DNA from: Dehalococcoidia bacterium
GTDB lineage: Bacteria > Chloroflexota > Dehalococcoidia > Dehalococcoidales > W498
Assembly: GCA_011170285.1 (NCBI GenBank)
Contig: DUEE01000014.1
Span: 79,062-143,061, forward strand
Length of the DNA: 64,000 nt
Reading direction: 5' to 3'
The translations under genes were made by a program, and so were the position numbers. Of this stretch, positions 52,144 through 60,566 are shown piece after piece (the first letter of the stretch is position 1; each line of letters starts with the position of its first letter). The notes under the pieces were generated by a model. It did not search any database. It saw only the letters and a list, made by a program, of their open reading frames with translations, and was not told the origin of the DNA.

Positions 52144-52932
52144 ATGGAGGATAAGAGCCAATCAGGCGATACCATAACATTTCTGGGGACGGCTGGTGCC
52201 AGAATAATGGTGGCAAACCAGATTCTAGCCTCGGGTGGCTTGTGGCTGAGTTTAAGTGGTACTGAAATTCTCCTCGACCCTGGTCCGGGTTGTATAGTTC
52301 AGTCAACTAAAAGGAAGCTTAGAGCCAGTAAGCTAAGCGCTATTATTCTATCGCACCGCCACCTGGATCATTCGGCAGATGTTAATATTATGGTTGAGGC
52401 AATGACTCAAGGCGGATTGAAGCGGCATGGCTGGTTCTTTGCTCCGGCTGATGCCCTAGGCAATGAGCCGGTTATTTTCTCTTACCTGAAAGACTATATA
52501 GAGGGTATTGAGATTTTGCAGGAGGGTAAGTCCTACTCTGTAGGCAATATTTCCTTTACCACTCCAATCCGGCACATACACGGAGTAGAAACCTATGGTA
52601 TGGTCTTCACAACTACTAATCATACTTTATCCTACATTACTGATGGACGCTACTTTGATGGATTGTGTCATAGCTATAGCGGCGAGCTGTTAATTATAAA
52701 TGTAGTCTTTCTGGAGGCTGACCATCCCTTTGACCATCTGTCTGTGCCTGACGCTGAGCATATTATTAAGGAACTAAAGCCCAAGGTAGCCATTTTGACC
52801 CATTTTGGTATGACTATGTGGCAGGCAAAACCGTGGGAGATAGCCCAGAGGTTGTCTCAGCAGACTGGAGTCAGGGTGCTTGCTGCCAGAGATGGCATGA
52901 AGTTTGACCTATCGCAGTTGGATAATATATAA
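52144..52932 (+). CDS. MBL-fold metallohydrolase (RNase Z-like superfamily)
   Basis: FLGTAGARIM; LLDPGPGCIVQS; IILSHRHLDHSADVNIM; AILTHFGMTMW. Confidence 0.88.
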   Translation: MEDKSQSGDTITFLGTAGARIMVANQILASGGLWLSLSGTEILLDPGPGCIVQSTKRKLRASKLSAIILSHRHLDHSADVNIMVEAMTQGGLKRHGWFFAPADALGNEPVIFSYLKDYIEGIEILQEGKSYSVGNISFTTPIRHIHGVETYGMVFTTTNHTLSYITDGRYFDGLCHSYSGELLIINVVFLEADHPFDHLSVPDAEHIIKELKPKVAILTHFGMTMWQAKPWEIAQRLSQQTGVRVLAARDGMKFDLSQLDNI

Positions 52933-53050
52933 AAAGAGAGCATCTATTGCAAACAAAAAATATTAAGCTAGTCCAACCGCCTTTGGTTATCACCTGAGTA
53001 TAACCGCTAGGTGTAACCTAATGGGGTAACCCTGAAGTTTATTACCTCCT

Positions 53051-53440
53051 GTGAGGACTTACGCTATGGATAGGGAAAAGTTTGAGTGGCTGGTGGCAAG
53101 GGCAGTTGATAGTCTACCTGAAGAGTTTAGCTCTAAGCTGGAAAATATTGATGTGGTGGTGGAGGATTGGCCGTCTGAATATCAACTGTCTCAGGTAGGG
53201 TTGAAGGATAACGAGACTTTGCTAGGGCTTTATGAGGGCGTGCCGCTAACTAGGCGAAGTAGTTATTACGGATTGGTGCCACCGGATAAAATAAGTATAT
53301 TTCGGAAGCCGATTGAGGCTAAGTGCAGGTATGTTGCCCAGATTACTGCTGAGATACAGAAGGTAGTAAGGCATGAGATAGCCCATCACTTTGGCATTGG
53401 GGATGCTAGATTGGAGCAGATTGAACGGGGTGAAGACTAG
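53051..53440 (+). CDS. Zincin-like metallopeptidase family (PF06262-type)
   Basis: DREKFEWLVARAVDSLPEEFSSKLENIDVVVEDWPS; VRHEIAHHFGIGDARLEQI. Confidence 0.88.
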   Translation: MRTYAMDREKFEWLVARAVDSLPEEFSSKLENIDVVVEDWPSEYQLSQVGLKDNETLLGLYEGVPLTRRSSYYGLVPPDKISIFRKPIEAKCRYVAQITAEIQKVVRHEIAHHFGIGDARLEQIERGED

Positions 53441-53456
53441 CCCTCGAAATATAAAG

Positions 53457-54836
53457 CTACATATTCTTGACCATATACTCTCCCTGCGAGCCATAGCCAA
53501 GCTCAGAGCGATAGTATTCCTTGGCTCCAACCCCGCTCAAAACTACCATTTGTTGTGCTTGGAATTCATCGCCAGCAATTCGCTCAGCCTCCCTCACTAA
53601 TGCCTTGCCTAAACCCTTATGCTGGGCTGCTTCTGGTTTCTGCTCAGTGAGGGAAACTTCGGGACCGTATATATGCAGCTCCCTTATAAGCGCTAAACTT
53701 TCCTCAACCTGCTTTCCTAGCGAGATTATGGGCTTAGATTGAATCCTCATCCGCAACAAGCCAAATAGTGTTTCATTTGCATCCTCAAAGGATAGGAAAA
53801 TCTCCTTACCTCCTGAAGCTTCATAGTCCATCCTCACCAGGTGAGGAGAACCTATTTCCCAACCATTGCGTGCTCGGTGACCATACTCCCGACACCTGAT
53901 GCACTTACATTCCATGGCTTGCCGCTCCATTCGCTGCTTAATCACATCCCGCAGTGAATCCTTTAAACCACCCACAATAAACTTGGCTGGAATGTCACGC
54001 AATACCCTTGAGATTCTAACGTATTTAGGCACAATGGACTTAATATCAATAAGTAAACTAATCATTTCGTCAGGCGGGTATGGGTGGTAGCGCCCATCCC
54101 GATACCATTTCTCCAACTCAGTGCCCTCCACTACCATAGTGGGATATAGCTTTAAGCCATCTGGTTTGAAGCTGTTATCATTAAATAACCTTGCCGATAG
54201 CTCTAAATCCTTGTCCTGGGTTGAGTCTGGTAACCCTGGCATCCAGTGGTAATGCACCTTAAAGCCATGCTCTTTGAGCAATCTGGTAGCTTTAACCACA
54301 TCTTCCACCTTGTGCCCTCTTCTTACCAGTCGGTAAATTTCGTCATCTAAGGTCTGAACCCCAAGCTCTACCCTGGTAGTGCCAAACTCAAGCATCCTAT
54401 CTATCTCTTCTTGCTGACACCAATCAGGTCTGGTTTCTATGCACAGCCCGGTACAGCGATGGTTAGCCATTTCGTTAAGCCGTTTTGCCCCTTCCAGGGT
54501 AGAAGATTCCTCACTATTTAAGGCATCAAAGCAATCCTTAATAAACTGGTATTGATAATCCTCAGGGTAAGCGAGGAAGGTGCCACCCATTACTATCAGC
54601 TCAACCTTATCTGTGGGGTGTCCCATTTCAGATAGAACCTTAAGCCTGAGCTCAATCTGCTTCTTGGCATCATAGCCGCACCTCTTAGCCCGTAGTACTG
54701 CTGGCGACTCTGGGGTATAACTCTGGGGTATAGATGGGTAAGTGGGACAATATATGCATTGTCCCGGGCACTTCATAGGCAAGGTCATAACCGCTACTGG
54801 GGTAACTCCAGATATAGTTCTTGCAAATTTCTTCAT
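53457..54836 (-). CDS. elp3: Elp3-family tRNA U34 carboxymethyltransferase (radical SAM + GNAT)
   Basis: MTLPMKCPGQCIYCPTYPSIPQSYTPESPAVLRAKRCGYDAKKQI; RPDWCQQEEIDRMLEFGTTRVELGVQTLDDEIYRLVRRGH; C-terminal acetyltransferase GLGKALVREAERIA...YYRSELGYGSQGEYMVK. Confidence 0.95.
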   Translation of the reverse strand: MKKFARTISGVTPVAVMTLPMKCPGQCIYCPTYPSIPQSYTPESPAVLRAKRCGYDAKKQIELRLKVLSEMGHPTDKVELIVMGGTFLAYPEDYQYQFIKDCFDALNSEESSTLEGAKRLNEMANHRCTGLCIETRPDWCQQEEIDRMLEFGTTRVELGVQTLDDEIYRLVRRGHKVEDVVKATRLLKEHGFKVHYHWMPGLPDSTQDKDLELSARLFNDNSFKPDGLKLYPTMVVEGTELEKWYRDGRYHPYPPDEMISLLIDIKSIVPKYVRISRVLRDIPAKFIVGGLKDSLRDVIKQRMERQAMECKCIRCREYGHRARNGWEIGSPHLVRMDYEASGGKEIFLSFEDANETLFGLLRMRIQSKPIISLGKQVEESLALIRELHIYGPEVSLTEQKPEAAQHKGLGKALVREAERIAGDEFQAQQMVVLSGVGAKEYYRSELGYGSQGEYMVKNM

Positions 54837-54917
54837 GTTATGCCATAAACAGTCTAGCAGATTAAAGCAACAAACAGAAATTCACCTGAAGGGCTCAAGC
54901 AACTAAATTAACTAATT

Positions 54918-54966
54918 CCCCTTCCCCTCAGAGGGGAAGGGGATAAATCCTTCACAGGTGAAGGAT
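54918..54966. repeat. Double-hairpin intergenic repeat (copy C) upstream of the methyltransferase
   Basis: CCCCTTCCCCT-CAG-AGGGGAAGGGG (11-bp perfect arms) then ATCCTTCAC-AG-GTGAAGGAT (9-bp perfect arms). Confidence 0.75.
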
Positions 54967-55626
54967 AAAGGGGATAGGGTGACTAGAGAAGTCTTTAACC
55001 AGATAGCCCCGGGTTGGTATAACTTCAGGCACTGGTCTATCTTCCGTGCCGAGCTAGAAGCACTGGCGCATAAGTGGCAGAAGGGCAAGCTACTAAACAT
55101 TGGCTGTGCCCATGGTCCCGACTTTTTGCCGTTTAAAGATGGTTTTGATTTATATGGCCTGGACTTTTCACCCGAGATGCTGAGATTTGCCCAAAAATAC
55201 TCCCAAAAATTCATTTTTACGGTAAAGCTGTCACTGGCAGAAGTTAGTTACCTTCCCTATCGTGATGCAACCTTTGACTGGGCAATCTCAGTAGCCACCT
55301 ATCACCATATAAGAGGTAAGGAGGAAGGGCAAGCAGCACTAAATGAACTGAGGCGGGTATTGAAGCCGGGCGGTGAAGCCTTTATCACGGTGTGGAATCG
55401 GTGGCAACCCAGGTTCTGGCTTAGCCGCCGTGAGGTAGCTGTGCCCTGGCGAAAACGGGATAAAACCCTGTATCGCTACTACTACCTGTTCTCCTACCAT
55501 GAATTAGAGCGGATGGTAAAGAAGGCTGGCTTTGAGGTAGTTAAATCCTTCCCCGAAAGCTCCTATCACTTTCCAATAAAGCTCTTCTCCAGGAATATAT
55601 GTCTTCTGGTGAAGAAGGGGGATTAA
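54958..55626 (+). CDS. Class I SAM methyltransferase, Trm9/ALKBH8-MTase-like (start could be GTG 54979)
   Basis: VFNQIAPGWYNFRHW; LLNIGCAHGPDFLPF; TFDWAISVATYHHIRGKEEGQAALNELRRVLKPGGEAFITVWNRW; VPWRKRDKTLYRYYYLFSYHELERMVKKAGFEVV; terminal SRNICLLVKK. Confidence 0.85.
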   Translation: MKDKGDRVTREVFNQIAPGWYNFRHWSIFRAELEALAHKWQKGKLLNIGCAHGPDFLPFKDGFDLYGLDFSPEMLRFAQKYSQKFIFTVKLSLAEVSYLPYRDATFDWAISVATYHHIRGKEEGQAALNELRRVLKPGGEAFITVWNRWQPRFWLSRREVAVPWRKRDKTLYRYYYLFSYHELERMVKKAGFEVVKSFPESSYHFPIKLFSRNICLLVKKGD

Positions 55627-55696
55627 TTAAAATAACTAGTTTGTTTCTTTGTGGCTATATTGACAAACGGAGGGTAACTAAAATATTGTTAGCCAT

Positions 55697-56515
55697 ATGA
55701 ATGGAACCGAATTAAGCATATGGTTCTCAACACCTCTAGTAATTATCTACTCAGTAGTTGGCAGTGTTATATTAATATTGTTACTAAGTCTATGGACTCA
55801 TCACCTTGACCAAAAAGCGAAGCTAAAGTTTGATGTTAACCGAGAAATCCGAGATACTTACATCAATAATGGGATAAGCCTAATAATGTCTAGTCTGTCA
55901 TATTACGGCAAATTGAGCTTTCTAACTATAGACAAGATAAATAGAGAAATCTTACTACTAAAGAAACGAGGACAGTTGGAGCAACTACCTCTCAAACTAA
56001 AAGAGATTCGTGAGATAGAGCCAATTCATGACTTGATATCATTTGACTACAAGCTAGCCTACGCTTCATTTCCAAAACTGCTGCCCTTTGGTATTCAAGT
56101 TTATAATGCTATATTATATGCCTTCTATATGTTTAGTTCGTATGTAGTCGAACTTACTGACTCTGACCGTCTTAGCCCTATCCTTGAAGAAAAGGAAGAT
56201 CATAATTGGATAATAGCTAGTGCAAACCAGATTCAGTTTGTAGCAATGTATCTTGAGGAGAAGCTTCTATATTTAGAAAATTATGTAAGAAAAAAGCAAT
56301 TCAAAAATTTTGATAATTTCAATAGAATTACCAATGATAAAGAAGTTATAGAAATATGCAAAGAGCTAAAAGAACTACATTCTATCCTTAGAGACCATAT
56401 TTCCGCATCACCAGAGCAAAAGAAAGAGAAGAGAACTAACGAGAGATTACAGGACTTTATTCAGAATCATCCAACAAAATTTGACAAGGTGTTACAGAAA
56501 GTAAACGAATCTTGA
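55697..56515 (+). CDS. Hypothetical membrane-anchored protein (one N-terminal TM, helical cytoplasmic region)
   Basis: Open frame with N-terminal hydrophobic stretch VIIYSVVGSVILILLLSLW; no family recognised. Confidence 0.65.
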   Translation: MNGTELSIWFSTPLVIIYSVVGSVILILLLSLWTHHLDQKAKLKFDVNREIRDTYINNGISLIMSSLSYYGKLSFLTIDKINREILLLKKRGQLEQLPLKLKEIREIEPIHDLISFDYKLAYASFPKLLPFGIQVYNAILYAFYMFSSYVVELTDSDRLSPILEEKEDHNWIIASANQIQFVAMYLEEKLLYLENYVRKKQFKNFDNFNRITNDKEVIEICKELKELHSILRDHISASPEQKKEKRTNERLQDFIQNHPTKFDKVLQKVNES

Positions 56516-56593
56516 CCACCTAACTAATCAAAACAAAAAATACAGTTTATCCAGTTTACACTGATAAGAGAAAGTCCTCTAGCTTCTCTATAA

Positions 56594-56667
56594 ACCTCAC
56601 CCCCTTAATCCCCCCTCCTTCCCAAGGAGAGGGGGAATTGGTATGTAAGAGAGGCGAAGCCTCTCTT
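56594..56667. repeat. Intergenic hairpin-type repeat (copy B)
   Basis: ACCTCACCCCCTTAATCCCCCCTCCTTCCCAAGGAGAGGGGG then AAGAGAGGC-GAA-GCCTCTCTT; edge shared with copy A. Confidence 0.6.
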
Positions 56668-56789
56668 TAACTCTCTTTTATTACCTGCTACTTCGTGGGG
56701 GGGATAGGTTTCCAAACAACCTCCTTACAGCTAAATTGACAATATTACCCACCACAACTATGATGAGCCAGACAGCGGGGAGAAGTAAG

Positions 56790-57320
56790 ATGAGTAAGAG
56801 CAGGAGGTTCCGGCAAATGCTTATCCCAACAATAATAATGGGCGTAATTGCCATTGTCCTTCTCATTATTGCCTATCAAAGAGGAGGCGGGGAGCATATC
56901 TTGGGGTTAAAATCAGCCGGGAACATACTACTACAGATTACCCCTCTACTAATTTTCGCATTTATTATAGCTGGTATGATTCAAATTCTTATTCCGGCTG
57001 AAATGATATCCAGGTGGATAGGCGTCGAATCTGGTCTCCGAGGTATCTTAATTGGCACAGTAGTTGGTAGTATTATGCCAGGTGGTCCCTATGTTGTCCT
57101 ACCAATCGCTGCCGGACTATTACGCACTGGAGCCAGTATCGGCACTATGGTAGCCTTCCTAACTGGCTGGTCATTGTGGGCAATTACTCAGTTGCCTCTG
57201 GGAATAGGCATAATGGGATGGAAATTCTGGCTGATTCGTCTGGCATGCACCTTTTTATTCCCACCAATAGCTGGAATAATAGCTAATAGATTCTTTTCGG
57301 GTGTTGTGCTATTTGAGTAA
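56790..57320 (+). CDS. Half-size permease (DUF318/PF03773-like)
   Basis: LLIFAFIIAGMIQILIPAEMISRWIGVESGLRGILIGTVVGSIMPGGPYVVLPIAAGLLRTGASIGTMVAFLTGWSLWAI. Confidence 0.78.
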   Translation: MSKSRRFRQMLIPTIIMGVIAIVLLIIAYQRGGGEHILGLKSAGNILLQITPLLIFAFIIAGMIQILIPAEMISRWIGVESGLRGILIGTVVGSIMPGGPYVVLPIAAGLLRTGASIGTMVAFLTGWSLWAITQLPLGIGIMGWKFWLIRLACTFLFPPIAGIIANRFFSGVVLFE

Positions 57321-57353
57321 TGGCTAAATAAATGAAAGGAGTGAGGTCAAGTT

Positions 57354-57572
57354 ATGATGGTCAAAATCAAATGCCCTAAGTGTGGCACCGAGGGTAGTTT
57401 TTCCCTAGCTGACTCAAGTTATGAGGGTCCGTACCGATGCTGGAAATGCAGGGAGCTATTCACTATTAAAATGGAGAATAACGAGCTTAAGTCTTGCCAA
57501 CCTCTTAGCCAGGAGGAATTTGACCGACAGCAAGAAATAGAAGCCCTGAAAGCCAAATTCAAACAATGTTAG
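57354..57572 (+). CDS. Small zinc-ribbon protein
   Basis: VKIKCPKCGTEGSFSLADSSYEGPYRCWKCRELFTIK: two CxxC. Confidence 0.7.
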   Translation: MMVKIKCPKCGTEGSFSLADSSYEGPYRCWKCRELFTIKMENNELKSCQPLSQEEFDRQQEIEALKAKFKQC

Positions 57573-57588
57573 CTGATAAGGGAAATGC

Positions 57589-57648
57589 CGCTTCCCGATA
57601 GACTTCTTCTCCCGAAATATATGCCTGCTGGTGAGGAAGAACGATTGA
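57589..57648 (+). pseudogene. Remnant of the C-terminus of a second Trm9-like methyltransferase
   Basis: In-frame RFPIDFFSRNICLLVRKND* versus HFPIKLFSRNICLLVKKGD* of the gene at 54958 (55567..55626); no homologous upstream coding remains. Confidence 0.75.
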
Positions 57649-57723
57649 ATTTACCCAGCTTGTTGCTTAATTCAAAACAAATTTTATACTAAATTGTTAG
57701 AGGAGGAATCTGGCAACCGAATA

Positions 57724-58539
57724 ATGAATGGAATAAAAATGCTCGTAGTTGGGATGATCCTTACCATATTAGTTTCGTCTAGCGGGTGCGCAACATCGCC
57801 TGGAATTACGGGTGAAGAAATTAGCATTAAGGAATTTACATTAATTACTGAAGACGGCATAACTATAAGCGTGAGCCAATTTCTATGTAATCAACCAAAT
57901 GTTTGCATACTGGCTCATGGTTTTATGGGGAGTAAACACCGACCTTATATCAAAAAACTTGCGCAAAGACTGTCTAAATGTTGGGATATAATAACCTTTG
58001 ATTTTCGTGGACACGGAGATAGTCTTGGTGTTTTCAATGGCTTGGATGAATTTTACGATATAAAAGCAGTTGTAGATTATGCAAAAAACAGCAAATACGA
58101 AAAAGTCGTCGTAGTAGGATTTTCTTTGGGCGGCATTGAGGGCATTTATGAAGCGGCAAAGTTTCATGATATTGATGCATTGGTCACTGTTAGTGTTCCC
58201 GCCAATACTGAACTAACCAAGCCCACGGCCAAATGGTTATTTTGGCTAGTTACCAATCGGTTCGGCAGAATGGTACTTCAACCATGGGTCAGATTAGACA
58301 ATACTCCGGAATTTCCCCAACCGGTAGCAGTAATAGAGCAAGTTTCACCAATCCCATTACTTATAATGCAAGGTACAAAAGACTCCTTGGTTGATATTGA
58401 ACAGGCAGAAATGCTTTATGAGAAAGCGAAAGAGCCGAAAGAGTTAGTAATTATAGAAGGAATGAAGCATCCACCAAAACTAACCGAGGAATTTTACGAT
58501 ACAGTAGAAAAATGGCTAGAAAAATTATTGAAGCAGTAG
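57724..58539 (+). CDS. Alpha/beta hydrolase, putative lipoprotein
   Basis: Lipobox VSSSGC; CILAHGFMGSKHRPYIKKLAQRL; FDFRGHGDSLG; VVVGFSLGGIEGI; MKHPPKL. Confidence 0.85.
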   Translation: MNGIKMLVVGMILTILVSSSGCATSPGITGEEISIKEFTLITEDGITISVSQFLCNQPNVCILAHGFMGSKHRPYIKKLAQRLSKCWDIITFDFRGHGDSLGVFNGLDEFYDIKAVVDYAKNSKYEKVVVVGFSLGGIEGIYEAAKFHDIDALVTVSVPANTELTKPTAKWLFWLVTNRFGRMVLQPWVRLDNTPEFPQPVAVIEQVSPIPLLIMQGTKDSLVDIEQAEMLYEKAKEPKELVIIEGMKHPPKLTEEFYDTVEKWLEKLLKQ

Positions 58540-58686
58540 AAAGGTAGTACTTTTCCCTCCTCTTTGCTTTATTCTAACACTAAATTATAACTCTGATTGT
58601 CAAGATATTTGTCTATCACGCCTATAGACATAGCGTATAATACTATGGTTAAATTTAACCTTAGACCTGAGATAAGGGAGTAACCT

Positions 58687-59160
58687 ATGGACTTTGACTG
58701 GAGTGAAATAGGTAAAGTTTTAGGCTATCTGGTACCAATAATTATTCTTATTTTGGTTAATGTGTTCTTTAGGAAGCAGCAGGAACAAAAAAGAAGGCTA
58801 ACAGTGGTTCGTAGTCTGCTGTCCGAGATAGAGACTAATCAGAAGTATATAGAAGCCTTTGCCTTACAGTGGCAAACCAAGAAGTTTAAGACAGGAAACT
58901 GGAAGAGGAATAAGGATAAAATGGATTACATAGGCCAGAGTCTGCACGCTACCCTGGCTGGTGCTTATGAAATTGCTGAGGAGTTTAACCGGGAGATAGA
59001 TGTAGCTAAGCAGCATAAATCGGTAAGTTACCTAGCTAGTATCCGGGTGGATAGATTAAAAGACCCGCTGGCTAAAAGCAAGCAGGGGCTTGAAGAGTGG
59101 CTACAGCTAAACAAAAGCAGGAAAGAGCCAGTCAGAGAGGGCGGTGGTTTTGCCTCCTAA
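58687..59160 (+). CDS. Hypothetical single-TM protein
   Basis: N-terminal VLGYLVPIIILILVNVFF then charged helical region; palindromes and a -10 box upstream. Confidence 0.6.
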   Translation: MDFDWSEIGKVLGYLVPIIILILVNVFFRKQQEQKRRLTVVRSLLSEIETNQKYIEAFALQWQTKKFKTGNWKRNKDKMDYIGQSLHATLAGAYEIAEEFNREIDVAKQHKSVSYLASIRVDRLKDPLAKSKQGLEEWLQLNKSRKEPVREGGGFAS

Positions 59161-59227
59161 CACCCTATTGCCAGCTTATTTAACTTTGTCAGGCTTTGTA
59201 ACCTATGTAGTGTAGCTATCGGGGAAT

Positions 59228-59890
59228 CTAATAGAGGGTTATACCCCATTTTCTAGAGTGAGCTTGCTTTAACTGTTGAAGGCGTGCCTGAAATGAGGCT
59301 GAGGTGATATTTTCGGCGGACATTAAGGTGGCATCTTCTTTGACATCTGAGTAGTAGCCACGGCGCAGACCTACCCGGGCAAAGCCATACTTGTAATAAA
59401 GGCTCTGGGCAGCGGTGTTAGAGGCACGCACCTCAAGGGTCATTAGTTGAGCATGTAGCTCGGTAGCCATGTCTATAATTGATATAAACAGTAACTCTCC
59501 TACTCCCTGGAGGCGGTAGACTTCCCGTACTGCAATATTGATTATGTGGGCTTCACCGGCCATAATCCAGAAGCCAGCAAAACCGATAATATATTGTTTA
59601 CCTGACGGGGGCACTTCAGGGGCAAAGAAACGGTTATGGTTAAATAACTGTCTCACCTTGGACAGCAGCCCAGAGCGGTGTTTCTCCGGTACAGCTTCTG
59701 TATTAGGCTCGTCAACCGTTTTCTCCTCATTGTAAGCTACGATATAGTGGGCTAACCGGTTTTGCAACTCATGCTGATAGTTAGCCGGTGCCCATAGGGT
59801 AGGGAAGGCTTCACGGTCAATCTCGGTAACCTGGGCAATGTCTTCTTTGCACATTAGGCGTACAGAGTAAGGCAAGTTTATATCCCCCAC
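59228..59890 (-). CDS. GNAT acetyltransferase, RimI-like, with an internal insertion
   Basis: DIAQVTEIDREAFPTLW; IINIAVREVYRLQGVGELLFISIIDMA; TLEVRASNTAAQSLYYKYGFARVGLRRGYYSD. Confidence 0.85.
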   Translation of the reverse strand: MGDINLPYSVRLMCKEDIAQVTEIDREAFPTLWAPANYQHELQNRLAHYIVAYNEEKTVDEPNTEAVPEKHRSGLLSKVRQLFNHNRFFAPEVPPSGKQYIIGFAGFWIMAGEAHIINIAVREVYRLQGVGELLFISIIDMATELHAQLMTLEVRASNTAAQSLYYKYGFARVGLRRGYYSDVKEDATLMSAENITSASFQARLQQLKQAHSRKWGITLY

Positions 59891-60028
59891 AAAGCTTTGC
59901 TTTGAAGATTATTGTAGCACAGTCTATTTCCTGAGGGTATTTAAAATCTATCTTTTCAAGGTTACCTTCGTTATACTATATGCACAGGATAACACCATAA
60001 TTGTGGTTAATGGCCAGGGGGTTGTCAG

Positions 60029-60562
60029 GTGCAAGATGAGGAGAGCCTAGTCCGGCGAGCACAACAGCGAGACCAAGGGGCTTTCGCCCAGTTGTATGAG
60101 GAGTATTTTGACAAGATTTATCGCTATGTGGTTCTCCGAATAGGGAATGAGACAGAGGCGGAGGATGTGACTCAGCAGGTCTTTCTCAATACACTGCAGT
60201 CCATTTCTTCCTTCAGATGGAAGGGAGCACCCTTCTCAGCCTGGTTATTTCGTATTGCTCATAACCAGGTGGTTGACTACCTGAGAAAGAAAACGAGGCA
60301 GGCTACTGAGTCACTGGATGAGTCGTTGATTATTAGTAAGAGTGACCCCCAGCTAGTAGTTGAGAAGAAGCTTGATATTGAACAGCTAATGTTAGCTACC
60401 AAGCGGTTGACCAAGGCACAGCAGGAAGTAATTGCCTTGCGTTTTGTTAGCGAGCTGTCCACTACCCAGGTGGCAAAGGCTATGGGTAAAAGCGAGGGAG
60501 CGGTAAAGGCACTACAGCATAGCGCAATAGTGGCTCTGCGTAAAGTACTATCGGTGGGATAG
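60029..60562 (+). CDS. ECF-type RNA polymerase sigma factor
   Basis: EEYFDKIYRYVVLRIGNETEAEDVTQQVFLNTLQSI; FSAWLFRIAHNQVVDYLRKK; VIALRFVSELSTTQVAKAMGKSEGAVKALQHSAIVALRK. Confidence 0.92.
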   Translation: MQDEESLVRRAQQRDQGAFAQLYEEYFDKIYRYVVLRIGNETEAEDVTQQVFLNTLQSISSFRWKGAPFSAWLFRIAHNQVVDYLRKKTRQATESLDESLIISKSDPQLVVEKKLDIEQLMLATKRLTKAQQEVIALRFVSELSTTQVAKAMGKSEGAVKALQHSAIVALRKVLSVG

Positions 60563-60566
60563 GATA

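Noticed and set aside
52144-52932. MBL-fold protein as RNase Z (rnz)
   Set aside because: The HxHxDH-type motif fits the broad superfamily, but rnz-specific features were not convincing enough for a gene symbol
57354-57572. Small zinc-ribbon protein as a Trm112-like partner for the Trm9-like methyltransferase
   Set aside because: Cys pattern and C-terminal charged tail do not match Trm112/YcaR (no LxCPxC...L.C..C...YPI pattern); linkage is only proximity
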